A stretch of DNA of 64,000 bases, taken from positions 248,001 to 312,000 of the forward strand of contig NZ_FCNU01000007.1 in NCBI RefSeq assembly GCF_001545115.1. The letters run 5' to 3'. The notes under the pieces were generated by a model, which saw only the letters and a program-made list of their open reading frames with translations, made no database searches and was not told where the DNA came from. Every line of letters begins with the position of its first letter. Positions within the stretch are counted from its first letter, which is position 1. Origin of the DNA: Candidatus Protochlamydia phocaeensis. Lineage in GTDB: Bacteria; Chlamydiota; Chlamydiia; Chlamydiales; Parachlamydiaceae. The translations under genes were made by a program, and so were the position numbers. This document shows positions 35,331 through 44,333 of the stretch, one piece after another.

Positions 35331-35542
35331 AAATACCAACAATTAATCGCATGAAGTTTTTTGAAAATCCGGAGCTTATCCCATTAATCATCAAATTCGA
35401 TGGGAAGGCGTTTATTTAATACACCTTTTAAACAAAAGGTTTGCTTTTTGCTCCAAAAGAACTCTATTTATAGCACACTGTCTGTATTGAAAAAAGAAAA
35501 AAGCAAGCAAGATTCTTTTGTACGAAAGTAAAGAAATAAAGA

Positions 35543-35573
35543 AAGGCTTTCAATGCATGAGCATGAAAGCCTT
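35543..35573 (-). terminator. Terminator of the DUF975-like membrane gene
   Basis: AAGGCTTTCAATGC and GCATGAAAGCCTT pair with one bulge; on the minus strand the stem is followed by TTTCTTTATTTCTTT. It lies 13 bases past the stop of the gene at 35586. Confidence 0.75.
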
Positions 35574-35585
35574 AAGCGAGAGTAT

Positions 35586-36341
35586 TTAAGTGACTGTTGG
35601 AGGAGTTTCACTTGTTGAAGGCTCTATTGTCGTTCCTGTTGAAGGCTCTATTACCTTTCCTTCTGTGCTAGGAAGAGGTGGAGTAATCACAACGGGCTGC
35701 AGCGTAGTAGGTGTTGTCAAACGACGGTAAATATAGCCCCAAGCCACATAAATAGGAGGCATCGCAATCAAAATCCCTAAAAAGACAACAGCGATTCCCG
35801 CCAAAAAGATAAGAAAGCTGGTAAGATAAAAAGCAAATAAATCCCACTTTGCTCCCTTAGAAGCCGAAGAACTTAATTCTAAAGACTCGATCGGACCGGA
35901 TCCTTTATCAGCAATAAATAAGGGAAATAAGCCAAAGCGGGTTCCCCATATTGCAGCCGGGAAAACGAGCAGAATCAGACCGGCTAGGACAATAAGAGAG
36001 AAAACAATCTTGGCAATCAAATAATGAAAGACATAATGGAAGCGAGCAAATAAATGACCAAGATGGACAGGCAGATTATCCGCTGCTCGAATGCCCATAT
36101 AGATCAATCCCAATGTCAATCCCAAATCGATCAAGATGTAAATGATTGAAAGAAGGATCACTATTCCCGGATGAGGATAATTTTCATTTTCCCCTCCCGT
36201 AATCAAATTTTGAACAAAAGGCTGACTGGCATACACAATAAAGAGAATGATAAGCGCACCGATCCAGGTCGCAGGCTGCTCTCTGAATTTCTTCCATCCG
36301 GCTTTAAGCACTTCTCCAACTGAAAAAGCATGAGTGGGCAT
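35586..36341 (-). CDS. Multi-pass membrane protein, DUF975-like
   Basis: 251 residues with about five hydrophobic helices (IGALIILFIVYAS, IVILLSIIYILIDLGLTLGL, IVFSLIVLAGLILLVFPAA, LTSFLIFLAGIAVVFLGILI). The opening FSVGEVLKAGWKKFREQPAT resembles DUF975-type membrane proteins. The last 35 residues are a Pro/Thr/Glu-rich tail with a small repeat (EPSTGTTIEPSTSETP). Strong ribosome site AAAAAGGAG. No function can be assigned. Confidence 0.7.
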   Translation of the reverse strand: MPTHAFSVGEVLKAGWKKFREQPATWIGALIILFIVYASQPFVQNLITGGENENYPHPGIVILLSIIYILIDLGLTLGLIYMGIRAADNLPVHLGHLFARFHYVFHYLIAKIVFSLIVLAGLILLVFPAAIWGTRFGLFPLFIADKGSGPIESLELSSSASKGAKWDLFAFYLTSFLIFLAGIAVVFLGILIAMPPIYVAWGYIYRRLTTPTTLQPVVITPPLPSTEGKVIEPSTGTTIEPSTSETPPTVT

Positions 36342-36687
36342 TTCCGCTCCTTTTTAAAAATTCATTCCCCCTACCCATATCAATAAATTGTTTGAAAGTC
36401 AAACACCTCTTGATGAACCCATTCACTATTCTATTCTTTGCTCTTTTGCCTTTTTTATTTTCTTTTCAGGCTTGTTAAATATCCCCTAAAAGCTTGTCTT
36501 CAATGACTGGAAAGAACGCAAATCTAGGCCATTAGCGGTTTTAAGATAACTTCTTTAAAAGAAGTAATTTATTAACAAATCGATTTTAATAAATGAATTT
36601 AATTTAAAATTATTAACACCTTTATTTTTTATTTAAATTATTTTACTATATTCATCTATCTTAATTTTTTAAAGTGATCATCCTTTT
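36342..36687. other. Spacer before the ADP-ribosyltransferase gene
   Basis: Contains a family-1 half copy (36501-36552) and very AT-rich DNA that would serve as divergent promoters. No gene seen. Confidence 0.4.
36501..36552. repeat. Family-1 element, half copy (right arm)
   Basis: GGAAAGAACGCAAATCTAGG followed by CCATTAGCGGTTTTAAGA is the family right arm; the left arm is gone. Confidence 0.6.
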
Positions 36688-37932
36688 ATGACAAATATTC
36701 AACAGACTCAATTAGCTAAAATGAAATTAGCTGAAAATTTTCTTATCAGTCCGTTGTATCATCCTCTATTTGCACAGACCACAGAGAAATATGAAAAGCA
36801 CCTCAAGAACAGCGAGCCGATTTTATCGGATGTTTTGACGCCTTATGAAGCTTTTAAAGAAGGATTTGAAAGAGCGATAGCCAGTTTTATCAAGCTTGGC
36901 CAGGAAGGGCAGGTCAAAAAGAAAATTGTTTCAGAGGCACAAACAAAGAACTTGGAGACGGAGCTGTTAGAAAACCTGATTAAAGGATTGTTGAAAGACT
37001 TTGACTCTGTCAAATTTATTAAAAAAGACCAGCGCTATTTAGCGCTTTATCAAGGAAAAATCTATCAATTTTCGACTCTTTTAGAACGCGTCAACTTCAA
37101 TCAGATTTCTCTTAGCGAGGAAGATTTGCAAGCGTATCATAAGCTTCTAGATGAAGGCGCTCTTTACAATAAGCCTTATCTTTCTATTCGCGGCGGCCGT
37201 CCACTGGAAGAGGATTTCGACCAACTAGATCCGGGAGAGCTTTGCCGGCATTTATCTTTTGCCGAAAAAGAAGCCATTAACATCTACACCGGCAATTTTT
37301 ATCGCACAATGAATGCCTTGATGCGCGGGGACATAGATGGGGCAATTGAGTCTAATTATTTTTTGCCCGATGTATTCACGGTAAAAGCTAAAGCGAATCA
37401 AACGATTAAAGAAGCCTTGCTGCATATTGCCGTTGCAGTCTCCGGACTCAATAAACTCCCGGACTACGTTCCTCCCCCCGGTCCGGACGGCAAGCCGCAA
37501 AAATATCTTTACCGAGGAGAGAGGGACCTTCCAGAAAGCGTATTGGCCAAGCGCAAATGGGCTGTCTTGCAAGGAGGGGAAATCACCAATGAAATGGGCT
37601 TCTTAAGCACGGCTTATGGGAAACCGGCAGACGCTTTCTTCAATGAATTTACGGAAGTCGGCGTCATGATTAAAAGCTTAAAAGGGAAAAAAATTACTCC
37701 TTTATCGCAATTTGGAAATAGCGAAAGAGAAATTTTGCTTCCTCCTACTCAGATGCAATGGCTGTATCAAAAAGACATTATTACCGACATCTATAAAAGG
37801 CAAATGACGCTCTTTATCGCTAAGCCCGTGTCTGTTCCCATTCCTTCTGCCGGCATATCTGTGGATGATTTTATTCAGACGATTAATCCGGAAGAAAATG
37901 TCTTCTTCGGCATCGATACGGCCATTGCTTAG
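36688..37932 (+). CDS. Probable R-S-E type mono-ADP-ribosyltransferase, candidate effector toxin
   Basis: 414 residues. The C-terminal half has the signature of arginine-directed ADP-ribosyltransferases: helix LSFAEKEAINIYTGNFYRTM (about 189-208), the NAD-binding arginine R276 in YLYRGERDLP, the S-T-S-like strand GFLSTAY (S307-T308), and the E-x-E catalytic turn SEREILLPP (E346 and E348). The spacing matches bacterial toxins of the iota/ExoS class. The first 180 residues are helical and unrecognised, perhaps a targeting or binding part. No signal peptide, so type III export would be expected. The ART call is good from motifs; the target is unknown. Confidence 0.78.
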   Translation: MTNIQQTQLAKMKLAENFLISPLYHPLFAQTTEKYEKHLKNSEPILSDVLTPYEAFKEGFERAIASFIKLGQEGQVKKKIVSEAQTKNLETELLENLIKGLLKDFDSVKFIKKDQRYLALYQGKIYQFSTLLERVNFNQISLSEEDLQAYHKLLDEGALYNKPYLSIRGGRPLEEDFDQLDPGELCRHLSFAEKEAINIYTGNFYRTMNALMRGDIDGAIESNYFLPDVFTVKAKANQTIKEALLHIAVAVSGLNKLPDYVPPPGPDGKPQKYLYRGERDLPESVLAKRKWAVLQGGEITNEMGFLSTAYGKPADAFFNEFTEVGVMIKSLKGKKITPLSQFGNSEREILLPPTQMQWLYQKDIITDIYKRQMTLFIAKPVSVPIPSAGISVDDFIQTINPEENVFFGIDTAIA

Positions 37933-38107
37933 AAGTGAGAAGGCCTCTTCAGTTTGCCAATTAACTAAACTCAAGCAAATTGAGAATAATTTTATCTATA
38001 AGGAATCAGACCGCAGTCCCTAAGAATTTATTTAGCCGTGATTTTTTTGCGTTATTTTGTTATAGTCATGCGCAATTTAAACCATGCTAATTAAGGAGCT
38101 TAACATC

Positions 38108-38539
38108 ATGGCTTTAGAACGCACCCTTTCTATTATTAAACCAGACGCCGTAGGAAGAAACCATATCGGCGATATTATTTCTCGCTTTGAAAAAGCAGGA
38201 CTGCGCCTTGTCGCTGCCAAAATGAAGCACTTGAGCACAAAAGAAGCCGAAGGCTTTTATGCTGTGCATCAAGGCCGTCCTTTCTTTAATGACCTCGTTT
38301 CTTTTATGACGACAGGCCCTGTTCTTGTTCTCGTTTTAGAAGGCGAAAATGCCATTAGCAAAAACCGTGACATCATGGGCGCGACAGATCCTAAAAAGGC
38401 TGCGCCAGGAACGATTCGCGCAGATTTTGCTAAGACAATTGACGAAAACGCCGTTCATGGCTCAGACTCGCCTGAAACAGCCAAAACAGAAATCGCCTAT
38501 TTCTTCACTGCAGAAGAAGTGCACGATAGAACTCGCTAA
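38108..38539 (+). CDS. ndk: Nucleoside diphosphate kinase (cytoplasmic)
   Basis: Transfers phosphate between nucleoside tri- and diphosphates. I chose the ATG at 38108 because AAGGAG lies upstream and the protein then starts [15 protein letters not shown], as in the family. 143 residues, with the phosphorylated His117 in ENAVHGSDS and the [14 protein letters not shown] loop intact. A second NDK domain, about 65 percent identical by eye, occurs 1 kb downstream in an exported protein. Confidence 0.97.
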   Translation: MALERTLSIIKPDAVGRNHIGDIISRFEKAGLRLVAAKMKHLSTKEAEGFYAVHQGRPFFNDLVSFMTTGPVLVLVLEGENAISKNRDIMGATDPKKAAPGTIRADFAKTIDENAVHGSDSPETAKTEIAYFFTAEEVHDRTR

Positions 38540-38553
38540 CGCATCGGGTTCGC

Positions 38554-39132
38554 TTGTTGCTGTTTATTGATAACTTCGATTCCTTTACTTACAACCTCGT
38601 TCAGTCTTTTTGCATGCTGGGCGCTGATGTTCGAGTAGTGAGGAATCAGGCTTTATCTATTCAAGAGTGCCTGGATTTAAATCCAAGACATCTTGTCATT
38701 GGGCCAGGCCCAGGCACTCCCTCTCAAGCTGGCATTTCAAAAGCTTTAATCAACGCCTTTGCCGGCACTATCCCCATTTTAGGAGTCTGTTTGGGCCATC
38801 AAGCCATTGGCGAGGTCTATGCAGGCGAAGTTGTACGGGCAGCTTATCCCATGCATGGCAAGACAAGCGCCATTTTGCATGACGGCTGCGGAGTCTTCCA
38901 TCATCTTTCCCAAGGCTTTTTGGCCACCCGCTACCATTCCCTTCTTGTAAAGAGGGATTCCCTTCCTTCTTGCCTCCATATTTCGGCTCAAACTTCTGGC
39001 GGAGAAATTATGGGGTTGCGGCATTGCCTTTATGATATAGAAGGCGTTCAATTTCATCCCGAATCCATTATGACAGAACAAGGGATGCCTCTTTTAAGGA
39101 ATTTTCTTGACAAAACACCGCTGTCTTTATAA
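38554..39132 (+). CDS. Class I glutamine amidotransferase, PabA/TrpG type
   Basis: Supplies ammonia from glutamine for aminodeoxychorismate or anthranilate synthesis. The 192-residue protein has LLFIDNFDSFTYNLVQSF, the GPGPGTP oxyanion motif, the nucleophile in GVCLGHQAIGEVY, and the His-Glu pair in VQFHPES. There is no ATG; TTG at 38554 or 38557 must start it, 15 bases after the ndk stop. No partner synthase gene is nearby. Because folK is in this window, a folate (PabA) role seems likelier than tryptophan, but this is inference. Confidence 0.88.
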   Translation: MLLFIDNFDSFTYNLVQSFCMLGADVRVVRNQALSIQECLDLNPRHLVIGPGPGTPSQAGISKALINAFAGTIPILGVCLGHQAIGEVYAGEVVRAAYPMHGKTSAILHDGCGVFHHLSQGFLATRYHSLLVKRDSLPSCLHISAQTSGGEIMGLRHCLYDIEGVQFHPESIMTEQGMPLLRNFLDKTPLSL

Positions 39133-39458
39133 TTTGACGGCAATGCAGAGGCTGTTTCGATAAGCCCTATTGTGCCCGCACGCTATTCCTTTGATTCGTC
39201 ACGTCAAGATCTGTTTGAGAAATTTCCAACGAATTATCGCTCTATAGAAGGTTTTCTTAAAACTGCTAATGGCCTAGATTTGAGTTCTTTCCCGCTAAAG
39301 AGATGCGGATGATTGTCTTATCTTTGTTAGGCAAGCCAGACTAAATACTTGAGTTAAATGTTTTCCGCAGCTTTGCAACTCGTTGAAAAGCGTGTTAAAA
39401 AACTTATGATGATTTATAAGATAAGTTTTAAATTCATAACTTTAACAAGGATGGTACA
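39133..39458. other. Spacer between the amidotransferase and exported NDK genes
   Basis: Contains a family-1 half copy (39245-39297). The rest shows no gene. An AAGGA-like site precedes the ATG at 39459. Confidence 0.4.
39245..39297. repeat. Family-1 element, half copy (inverted right arm)
   Basis: GGTTTTCTTAAAACTGCTAA then TGGCCTAGATTTGAGTTCTT is the reverse complement of the family right arm; the other arm is absent. Confidence 0.6.
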
Positions 39459-40430
39459 ATGAAGCTAAATACCTTAACACTTCTATCCGTCTCTTTTCTG
39501 TTACAAATGGGTTTGAGCGCACAACCGCCTCGTCCAGCCCTCGAAGTTCAAGTTCAAAGAGTACCAGATAGCGGCGCCTATTACTATGATAACAGTGGTT
39601 ATAATGGTGGTGGCTATAACAATGGCTATTATAATGATTACTATAATGGCTATAACAACAATTATGCGCCTCCCCGCGGACGGGGCAACTACCGTAATGC
39701 CCCTAACCGTCCTTACTATAATAATCGTCCTTACAGCGATTGGCGCGGCCCTAACGATAATGCGGGCTATAGCGAATGGAGAAATGCACCGGCTTCAAGC
39801 ATGGATCAAAATTATAAAGGCGAGCAAAGCGCTGACAATCGCGAAGAAGGGGATCAAGAGGGAAATGACTCTTATAAAGGAGAGTCTATGGACACAAATT
39901 ATCGCCACACCAATCAATTTAATCCAGGCGGCCCTATGCAAGAAGACAGGCGGTTTGGAAATGCCCAGCGCCAGCCTATTGAAGTACAAGAGAGAACCCT
40001 TTCTATTATTAAGCCCGATGCCGTCCGTCAAGATCACATCGGTGATATTATCTCTCGCTTCGAACATGCGGGTTTGCATGTTGCCGGAATTAAAATGGTC
40101 CATTTGAACAAAAATCAGGCCGCTCAATTTTATCGCGTCCACCGCGACCGCCCATTTTTTCCTGGACTAGTGGATTTTATGGCATCCGGCCCTGTCATTG
40201 TCCTGGTTTTGGAAGGCGATCAAGCGGTTGCTAAAAACCGCCAGCTCATGGGAGCGACGGATCCCAAAAAGGCTGAAAAAGGAACAATCCGCGCCGACTA
40301 TGCAGAATCGGTCAGCCAAAATGCAGTCCATGGCTCGGACAGTCCAGAGGCTGCTAAGGAAGAAATTCTGTTTTTCTTCCGCCCCAATGAACTTTATTCT
40401 CATACAAGTGAACAACAACAACAACAATAA
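39459..40430 (+). CDS. Exported nucleoside diphosphate kinase with Tyr/Asn/Gly-rich N-terminal domain
   Basis: 323 residues in three parts. Residues 1-21 ([20 protein letters not shown] plus A) are a signal peptide. Residues about 38-178 are low-complexity and rich in Tyr, Asn and Gly ([18 protein letters not shown]), followed by an acidic stretch. Residues 179-317 are a complete NDK domain ([34 protein letters not shown]) with the catalytic His291 in NAVHGSDS; a Gln tail ends the protein. The domain must come from duplication of the nearby ndk (38108). Export would put a nucleotide kinase in the periplasm or outside the cell. I know of no described protein with this layout. Confidence 0.88.
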   Translation: MKLNTLTLLSVSFLLQMGLSAQPPRPALEVQVQRVPDSGAYYYDNSGYNGGGYNNGYYNDYYNGYNNNYAPPRGRGNYRNAPNRPYYNNRPYSDWRGPNDNAGYSEWRNAPASSMDQNYKGEQSADNREEGDQEGNDSYKGESMDTNYRHTNQFNPGGPMQEDRRFGNAQRQPIEVQERTLSIIKPDAVRQDHIGDIISRFEHAGLHVAGIKMVHLNKNQAAQFYRVHRDRPFFPGLVDFMASGPVIVLVLEGDQAVAKNRQLMGATDPKKAEKGTIRADYAESVSQNAVHGSDSPEAAKEEILFFFRPNELYSHTSEQQQQQ

Positions 40431-40440
40431 CTTCTTCTTG

Positions 40441-40465
40441 GCAGGACTCCTTTACGGAGTTCTGC
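40441..40465. terminator. Hairpin between the exported NDK and lptB
   Basis: GCAGGACTCC pairs with GGAGTTCTGC (one G-U) around TTTAC, followed by TCTCGTCTT. The genes on either side converge here, so it may serve both. Confidence 0.65.
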
Positions 40466-40486
40466 TCTCGTCTTGAAGTTCGCTTT

Positions 40487-41227
40487 TTACATCTTAAAAT
40501 TCGTTCCCAGATAAGTCCGCCGGACATTTTCATTGTGAATCAATTCGTCCACAGTCCCTTCTACCGTCACTTTTCCCTCTTGGACCAAATAACTTTTATC
40601 GACAACCGAAAAAATTTCACGGGCATTATGATCTGTAATTAAAATGCTGATATCTTTTTTGGCGAGCAGCTGGATCAGATGCTTGACATCTTGCACGGAC
40701 AAGGGATCGATATTGGCGAAGGGCTCATCCAACATTAAAAAGGATGGATTAGTCACAAGCGACCGCGTAATTTCTACACGCCGGCGCTCGCCTCCTGAAA
40801 GGGCTGCCGCTTTCTTCTTTGCCAAATGTTCTAAGTGCAACTCGCCGAGCAATTGCTCGAGGCGCGCTTTGCGCTCTTGCTTTGAGAGCGGCAGGGTTTC
40901 TAAGATGCACAAAATATTCTGTTCAACAGTCAAGCTGCGAAAAACAGAGGGTTCTTGAGCCAGATATCCCATTCCCATGCGGGCCCGTTTATGCATGGGA
41001 GATTGGGTGACATCTTTTTCTTGAAAAAACACTTTTCCCTCATCCGGCCGGATTAACCCCACGGTCATATAAAAAGCCGTTGTTTTTCCAGCCCCGTTAG
41101 GACCCAATAACCCCACAATCTCGCCTCGACGCACTTGAAAGGACAAGCCATTGACAACCCGCCTGCCGCCATAATTTTTCACAAGATTCTCAACACTTAA
41201 ACAAATAGAATAAGACTGGTCTGCCAT
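40487..41227 (-). CDS. lptB: LPS export ABC transporter ATP-binding protein LptB
   Basis: ATPase that drives LPS extraction from the inner membrane. 246 residues with Walker A GPNGAGKTT (42-50), the Q-loop, the ABC signature LSGGERRRVEI, Walker B FLMLDEPFANIDP and the switch ITDHNAREIF typical of LptB. It is the last gene of the kdsA-lptC-lptA-lptB run and corresponds to CT653 (yhbG). Confidence 0.95.
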   Translation of the reverse strand: MADQSYSICLSVENLVKNYGGRRVVNGLSFQVRRGEIVGLLGPNGAGKTTAFYMTVGLIRPDEGKVFFQEKDVTQSPMHKRARMGMGYLAQEPSVFRSLTVEQNILCILETLPLSKQERKARLEQLLGELHLEHLAKKKAAALSGGERRRVEITRSLVTNPSFLMLDEPFANIDPLSVQDVKHLIQLLAKKDISILITDHNAREIFSVVDKSYLVQEGKVTVEGTVDELIHNENVRRTYLGTNFKM

Positions 41228-41239
41228 GATAGCCTAAGG

Positions 41240-42766
41240 TTATTGGGATTTATCATCTAAGCGGAATCGCTGCCGCAGCTGATCCATTTCCTTTTCGATA
41301 AAAGTAAAACGCACGTCTCCTATGCCTTGGATGGATCCTTTCTGGCTCTTTTCATCGTGCCGAATTTTTAGGGAAGGGGCGCTCATTTTGACATTGTTTA
41401 CCTTATCAAAGAATAACACGCGGCTGCCAGGCGAGCTGGATAGCAAAATCTCTTGAACAGCAGGAAAAAATTCTACGCGATCGGCCAGAGCATATTGCAG
41501 GACAGAGCTCGATTCTTGAAAATGACCGTCGAAGCGGTTGAGCATTTGCACATGCCCTTCCAGAGTGATTTTTGCAGGCACCATTTTTCCCGATTCCAAA
41601 GAATAAACGAGATGCATCCGATCGGCATACATATCGCCTAAGGCATTTTCAAAATAAATCTGCTTTCCCTCTTGAACTTCTCCTTGCAAATCCGTTGGGC
41701 TTTGCATCCGCATTTCATATTTTTCATGATCAATTTCCACTGGGCCGCAGCACACGACTCTATGAGCAATTCCTTTCTTGGAATCCATATAGGTCAACTC
41801 CGTATCTTGAGAAGAAACAATAGAGCGTATGTTCTTTTTACTGCCAGCGCCTCCCCTTTGAATGTCCGCTTCGTGATCAGTCTTAACATGGGCAATCCCT
41901 TCTTGATCGATGCGAATATGCCCTTTTAAATGCATACGCTGCTCTGTATCGAACCAAGTGAGTTCGTCTGCATTAAACCGAACATTCTGCCGCTGCTGAT
42001 CCTTGCTTAAAGTATATAAAGTCCCCTGGGGCTGTGTCAGATGTAAGGAACGCTGGACTGTATCGACAACAATGCTTTGAGATTGAATGCGGTCGCCATT
42101 TAAATTTGTCGCCTGGCAAACAGGATGAGTTAGACCTGCAGACAGCGTCAAGAGGCCCTTAGTCGGGCTCATTTGAGAAGGCAATCGCTGATAAAACGCT
42201 TGATCTGCCAGAAGCAAATAATCTTGGTTGTAATGAACGCGTACATTTTGATTGGCTTGAATGGATTGCACAAGCGTCTTTAATTTCCCCTCTGATGGCT
42301 GGCGGATCAGATTAAATTGCATTTGCTCGCTTTTTACAATCAAAGGCGCACGCGCATGGAGCGTTTGGCCGTCTCTTTCGCCCGCATTGCTATAAATGAC
42401 ATCAGGCTGCCGAGCGTTTCCTAAAAAGATTCCTTGAAGCTTAAGAGAATCCACTTCTGCCTGCTGGCAATGCAGCTGTCCCCCTCCCTGCAGCTCAATG
42501 CGGACATCATCGCTAATTTTTAAAAGCGAAAAGCGACTTTTTTTATTTCCCTGGTCGGAAGGCATGACGATCAAGCGATGGGCAGAGATTTTCCCCAAGC
42601 CATGCTGGACTTCGACCGTTCCTACAAGAGAAATTTCTTGGCCATTATATTCGGCTTCCCCGGATGTGATCACCATTTGCTCTTCTGCTTCTTCTTCGCC
42701 TTTTAACTGCGCGTTTAAACAAGCAAGGACTAGCAAGGCTTTTATAATAATTTTCCACTGCCTCAA
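41240..42766 (-). CDS. LptA/OstA-domain periplasmic protein of LPS transport
   Basis: 508 residues. There is no ATG; I chose the TTG at 42766 because it overlaps the stop of the upstream gene (TTGA), GGGAG lies at good spacing, and the protein then begins with a signal peptide (RQWKIIIKALLVLACLNAQ). The body is a long beta-rich region with OstA/LptA-type pieces (SGEAEYNGQEISLVGTVEV, VMPSD, and repeated HLKGHIRIDQEGI). It is far larger than E. coli LptA (185), consistent with several jellyroll units bridging the periplasm. Corresponds in position to CT654. Confidence 0.82.
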   Translation of the reverse strand: MRQWKIIIKALLVLACLNAQLKGEEEAEEQMVITSGEAEYNGQEISLVGTVEVQHGLGKISAHRLIVMPSDQGNKKSRFSLLKISDDVRIELQGGGQLHCQQAEVDSLKLQGIFLGNARQPDVIYSNAGERDGQTLHARAPLIVKSEQMQFNLIRQPSEGKLKTLVQSIQANQNVRVHYNQDYLLLADQAFYQRLPSQMSPTKGLLTLSAGLTHPVCQATNLNGDRIQSQSIVVDTVQRSLHLTQPQGTLYTLSKDQQRQNVRFNADELTWFDTEQRMHLKGHIRIDQEGIAHVKTDHEADIQRGGAGSKKNIRSIVSSQDTELTYMDSKKGIAHRVVCCGPVEIDHEKYEMRMQSPTDLQGEVQEGKQIYFENALGDMYADRMHLVYSLESGKMVPAKITLEGHVQMLNRFDGHFQESSSVLQYALADRVEFFPAVQEILLSSSPGSRVLFFDKVNNVKMSAPSLKIRHDEKSQKGSIQGIGDVRFTFIEKEMDQLRQRFRLDDKSQ

Positions 42767-43449
42767 AATGCTTTCTCCCAATCTTGAAAGGTCGCTCGTA
42801 TTCCTTGGGCTTTAAAAGAGGGCTCGCTTGGTGAAAAAGAGAGTTGGATGCGCTGCGCCTGGCCCTTCATGACAGGCTTAAAAGAGTCAAAAATATCCAC
42901 CCATTCATGGCCAGGAATGGAGTAGCGAGCAAGGTCGACATCTTCGGCCGCCAATTCTTGGGTCTTATAGTGGTAAACCGCTTGTTGCGCCTGAAGGCAG
43001 CGGATCAGTTGATGAGAAGCGGAAAGATTGCCTTCTTCCTCTCTCTTTCCCTTTCTTTGATTAAGAGAGAGATTCAATGATTCCTGGCTTTCGCTTTGAG
43101 AAAAAATCAGTTTCTCCTGCATCAAACACGACACATTTTTAAAGTGTTCAACTAATTCCATAGAATCCGCCTGCTGTCCAAAAGTCAGCTCGGAGCTCGC
43201 GCTTTTTAAGCGCCATTGCAAGCGGCCTTGATCATTAATAAAAAAAATTTGCTTGGATACTTGGGAGCGTTGCTGCCTCGTTGTAAAAGGCTTTTTTTTA
43301 TCCGTTTGCTGTTTGGAAGAATCGCTGTATTCTAGGAGCTTCAGATAGCGGTCGTGATCTTCCAGGCTAGGAGAATGGAAAAACCACAAGCTCCCGGCAA
43401 CTAAAGCCGCTAAAATGCATATTAAGCCAACAATTTTTCTTTTAAACAT
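42763..43449 (-). CDS. LptC-like membrane-anchored protein
   Basis: 228 residues with an N-terminal membrane anchor (IVGLICILAALVAGSLWF), then a soluble periplasmic part with few hydrophobic segments. The position between kdsA and the LptA-like gene, and the overlap with the latter, point to LptC, the bitopic partner of the LPS bridge. Sequence similarity to LptC cannot be judged by eye, so the call rests on layout and neighbours. Confidence 0.65.
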   Translation of the reverse strand: MFKRKIVGLICILAALVAGSLWFFHSPSLEDHDRYLKLLEYSDSSKQQTDKKKPFTTRQQRSQVSKQIFFINDQGRLQWRLKSASSELTFGQQADSMELVEHFKNVSCLMQEKLIFSQSESQESLNLSLNQRKGKREEEGNLSASHQLIRCLQAQQAVYHYKTQELAAEDVDLARYSIPGHEWVDIFDSFKPVMKGQAQRIQLSFSPSEPSFKAQGIRATFQDWEKAF

Positions 43450-43455
43450 ATTTCC

Positions 43456-44313
43456 TTAAATTGATGGCTTATCCACTTTATTTTGCCTCTGAATCAGCTC
43501 ATACAGTTCTTTAAATTGCGGAAGCAACCTGTCCAGCTCCCTAAAATCCATGACCGACGCGGCATCGCTTTTGGCCTCTGCAGGATTTGGATGGGATTCG
43601 ATGAATAAGCAATTGGCGCCTGCCGCTAAAGCAGATTTAGCTAAAATGGGAATAAACTCCCGGTCCCCTCCAGACATTGTCCCCAGCCCGCCCGGCTTTT
43701 GCACGGAATGAGTGGCATCAAAGCAGATAGGATAGCCAAATTGCTGCATAATGGGAATGCCCCGCATGTCGCTAACCAGATTGTTATAGCCAAAGGTTGT
43801 CCCCCGATCGACTAAAATAATTTGATAATTGCCAACAGACGTAATTTTATCGACGACATTACCCATATCCCAGGGAGCCAGGAATTGCCCTTTTTTCACA
43901 CTAATAATCGATCCTGTTTGCGCAGCTGCGATAATCAAATCGGTCTGGCGGCATAGAAAAGCAGGGATTTGGAGAATGTCACATACCTTCCCAGCTGCTG
44001 TTGCCTCTTCTACGGAATGAATATCTGTCACGACAGGCAAATCCAATTCTTTTTGCACGCGCTCTAAAATGCGCAGGCCTTCCTGCAGGCCGGGGCCGCG
44101 AAAAGAGCTGTAAGCGGACCGATTGGCCTTATCATAGCTGGATTTAAAAATTAAATGAACGCCGTGCTTGGCAAACATTTTTTTTAATGTTTCAGCGGCT
44201 TTAAGACAATGGTCTTCGCTTTCAATCACACACGGACCGGACATCACCACCAAAGGCTCATCGGGTCCAATAGCAAAATCTTTAACGGGAATTCGATGCA
44301 TAATGACTCTCAT
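43456..44313 (-). CDS. kdsA: 2-dehydro-3-deoxyphosphooctonate aldolase (KDO-8-P synthase)
   Basis: Condenses arabinose-5-phosphate with PEP, making the KDO precursor of LPS. 285 residues with the DAHP/KDO-8-P synthase motifs SGPCVIES, FKSSYDKANRSAYSSFRGPG, DRGTTFGYNNLVSDMRGI, and the C-terminal FIESHPNPAEAKSDA. A second ATG four codons in (MHRIPVKDF) may be the real start. Six bases separate it from the LptC-like gene, one operon. Matches CT655. Confidence 0.96.
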   Translation of the reverse strand: MRVIMHRIPVKDFAIGPDEPLVVMSGPCVIESEDHCLKAAETLKKMFAKHGVHLIFKSSYDKANRSAYSSFRGPGLQEGLRILERVQKELDLPVVTDIHSVEEATAAGKVCDILQIPAFLCRQTDLIIAAAQTGSIISVKKGQFLAPWDMGNVVDKITSVGNYQIILVDRGTTFGYNNLVSDMRGIPIMQQFGYPICFDATHSVQKPGGLGTMSGGDREFIPILAKSALAAGANCLFIESHPNPAEAKSDAASVMDFRELDRLLPQFKELYELIQRQNKVDKPSI

Positions 44314-44333
44314 GTAAATGACGGAGAATCATA

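Noticed and set aside
39586-40107. 173-codon ORF in another frame of the exported NDK gene
   Set aside because: Product is Ile/Met/Thr repeats produced by reading the Tyr/Asn/Gly codons out of frame.
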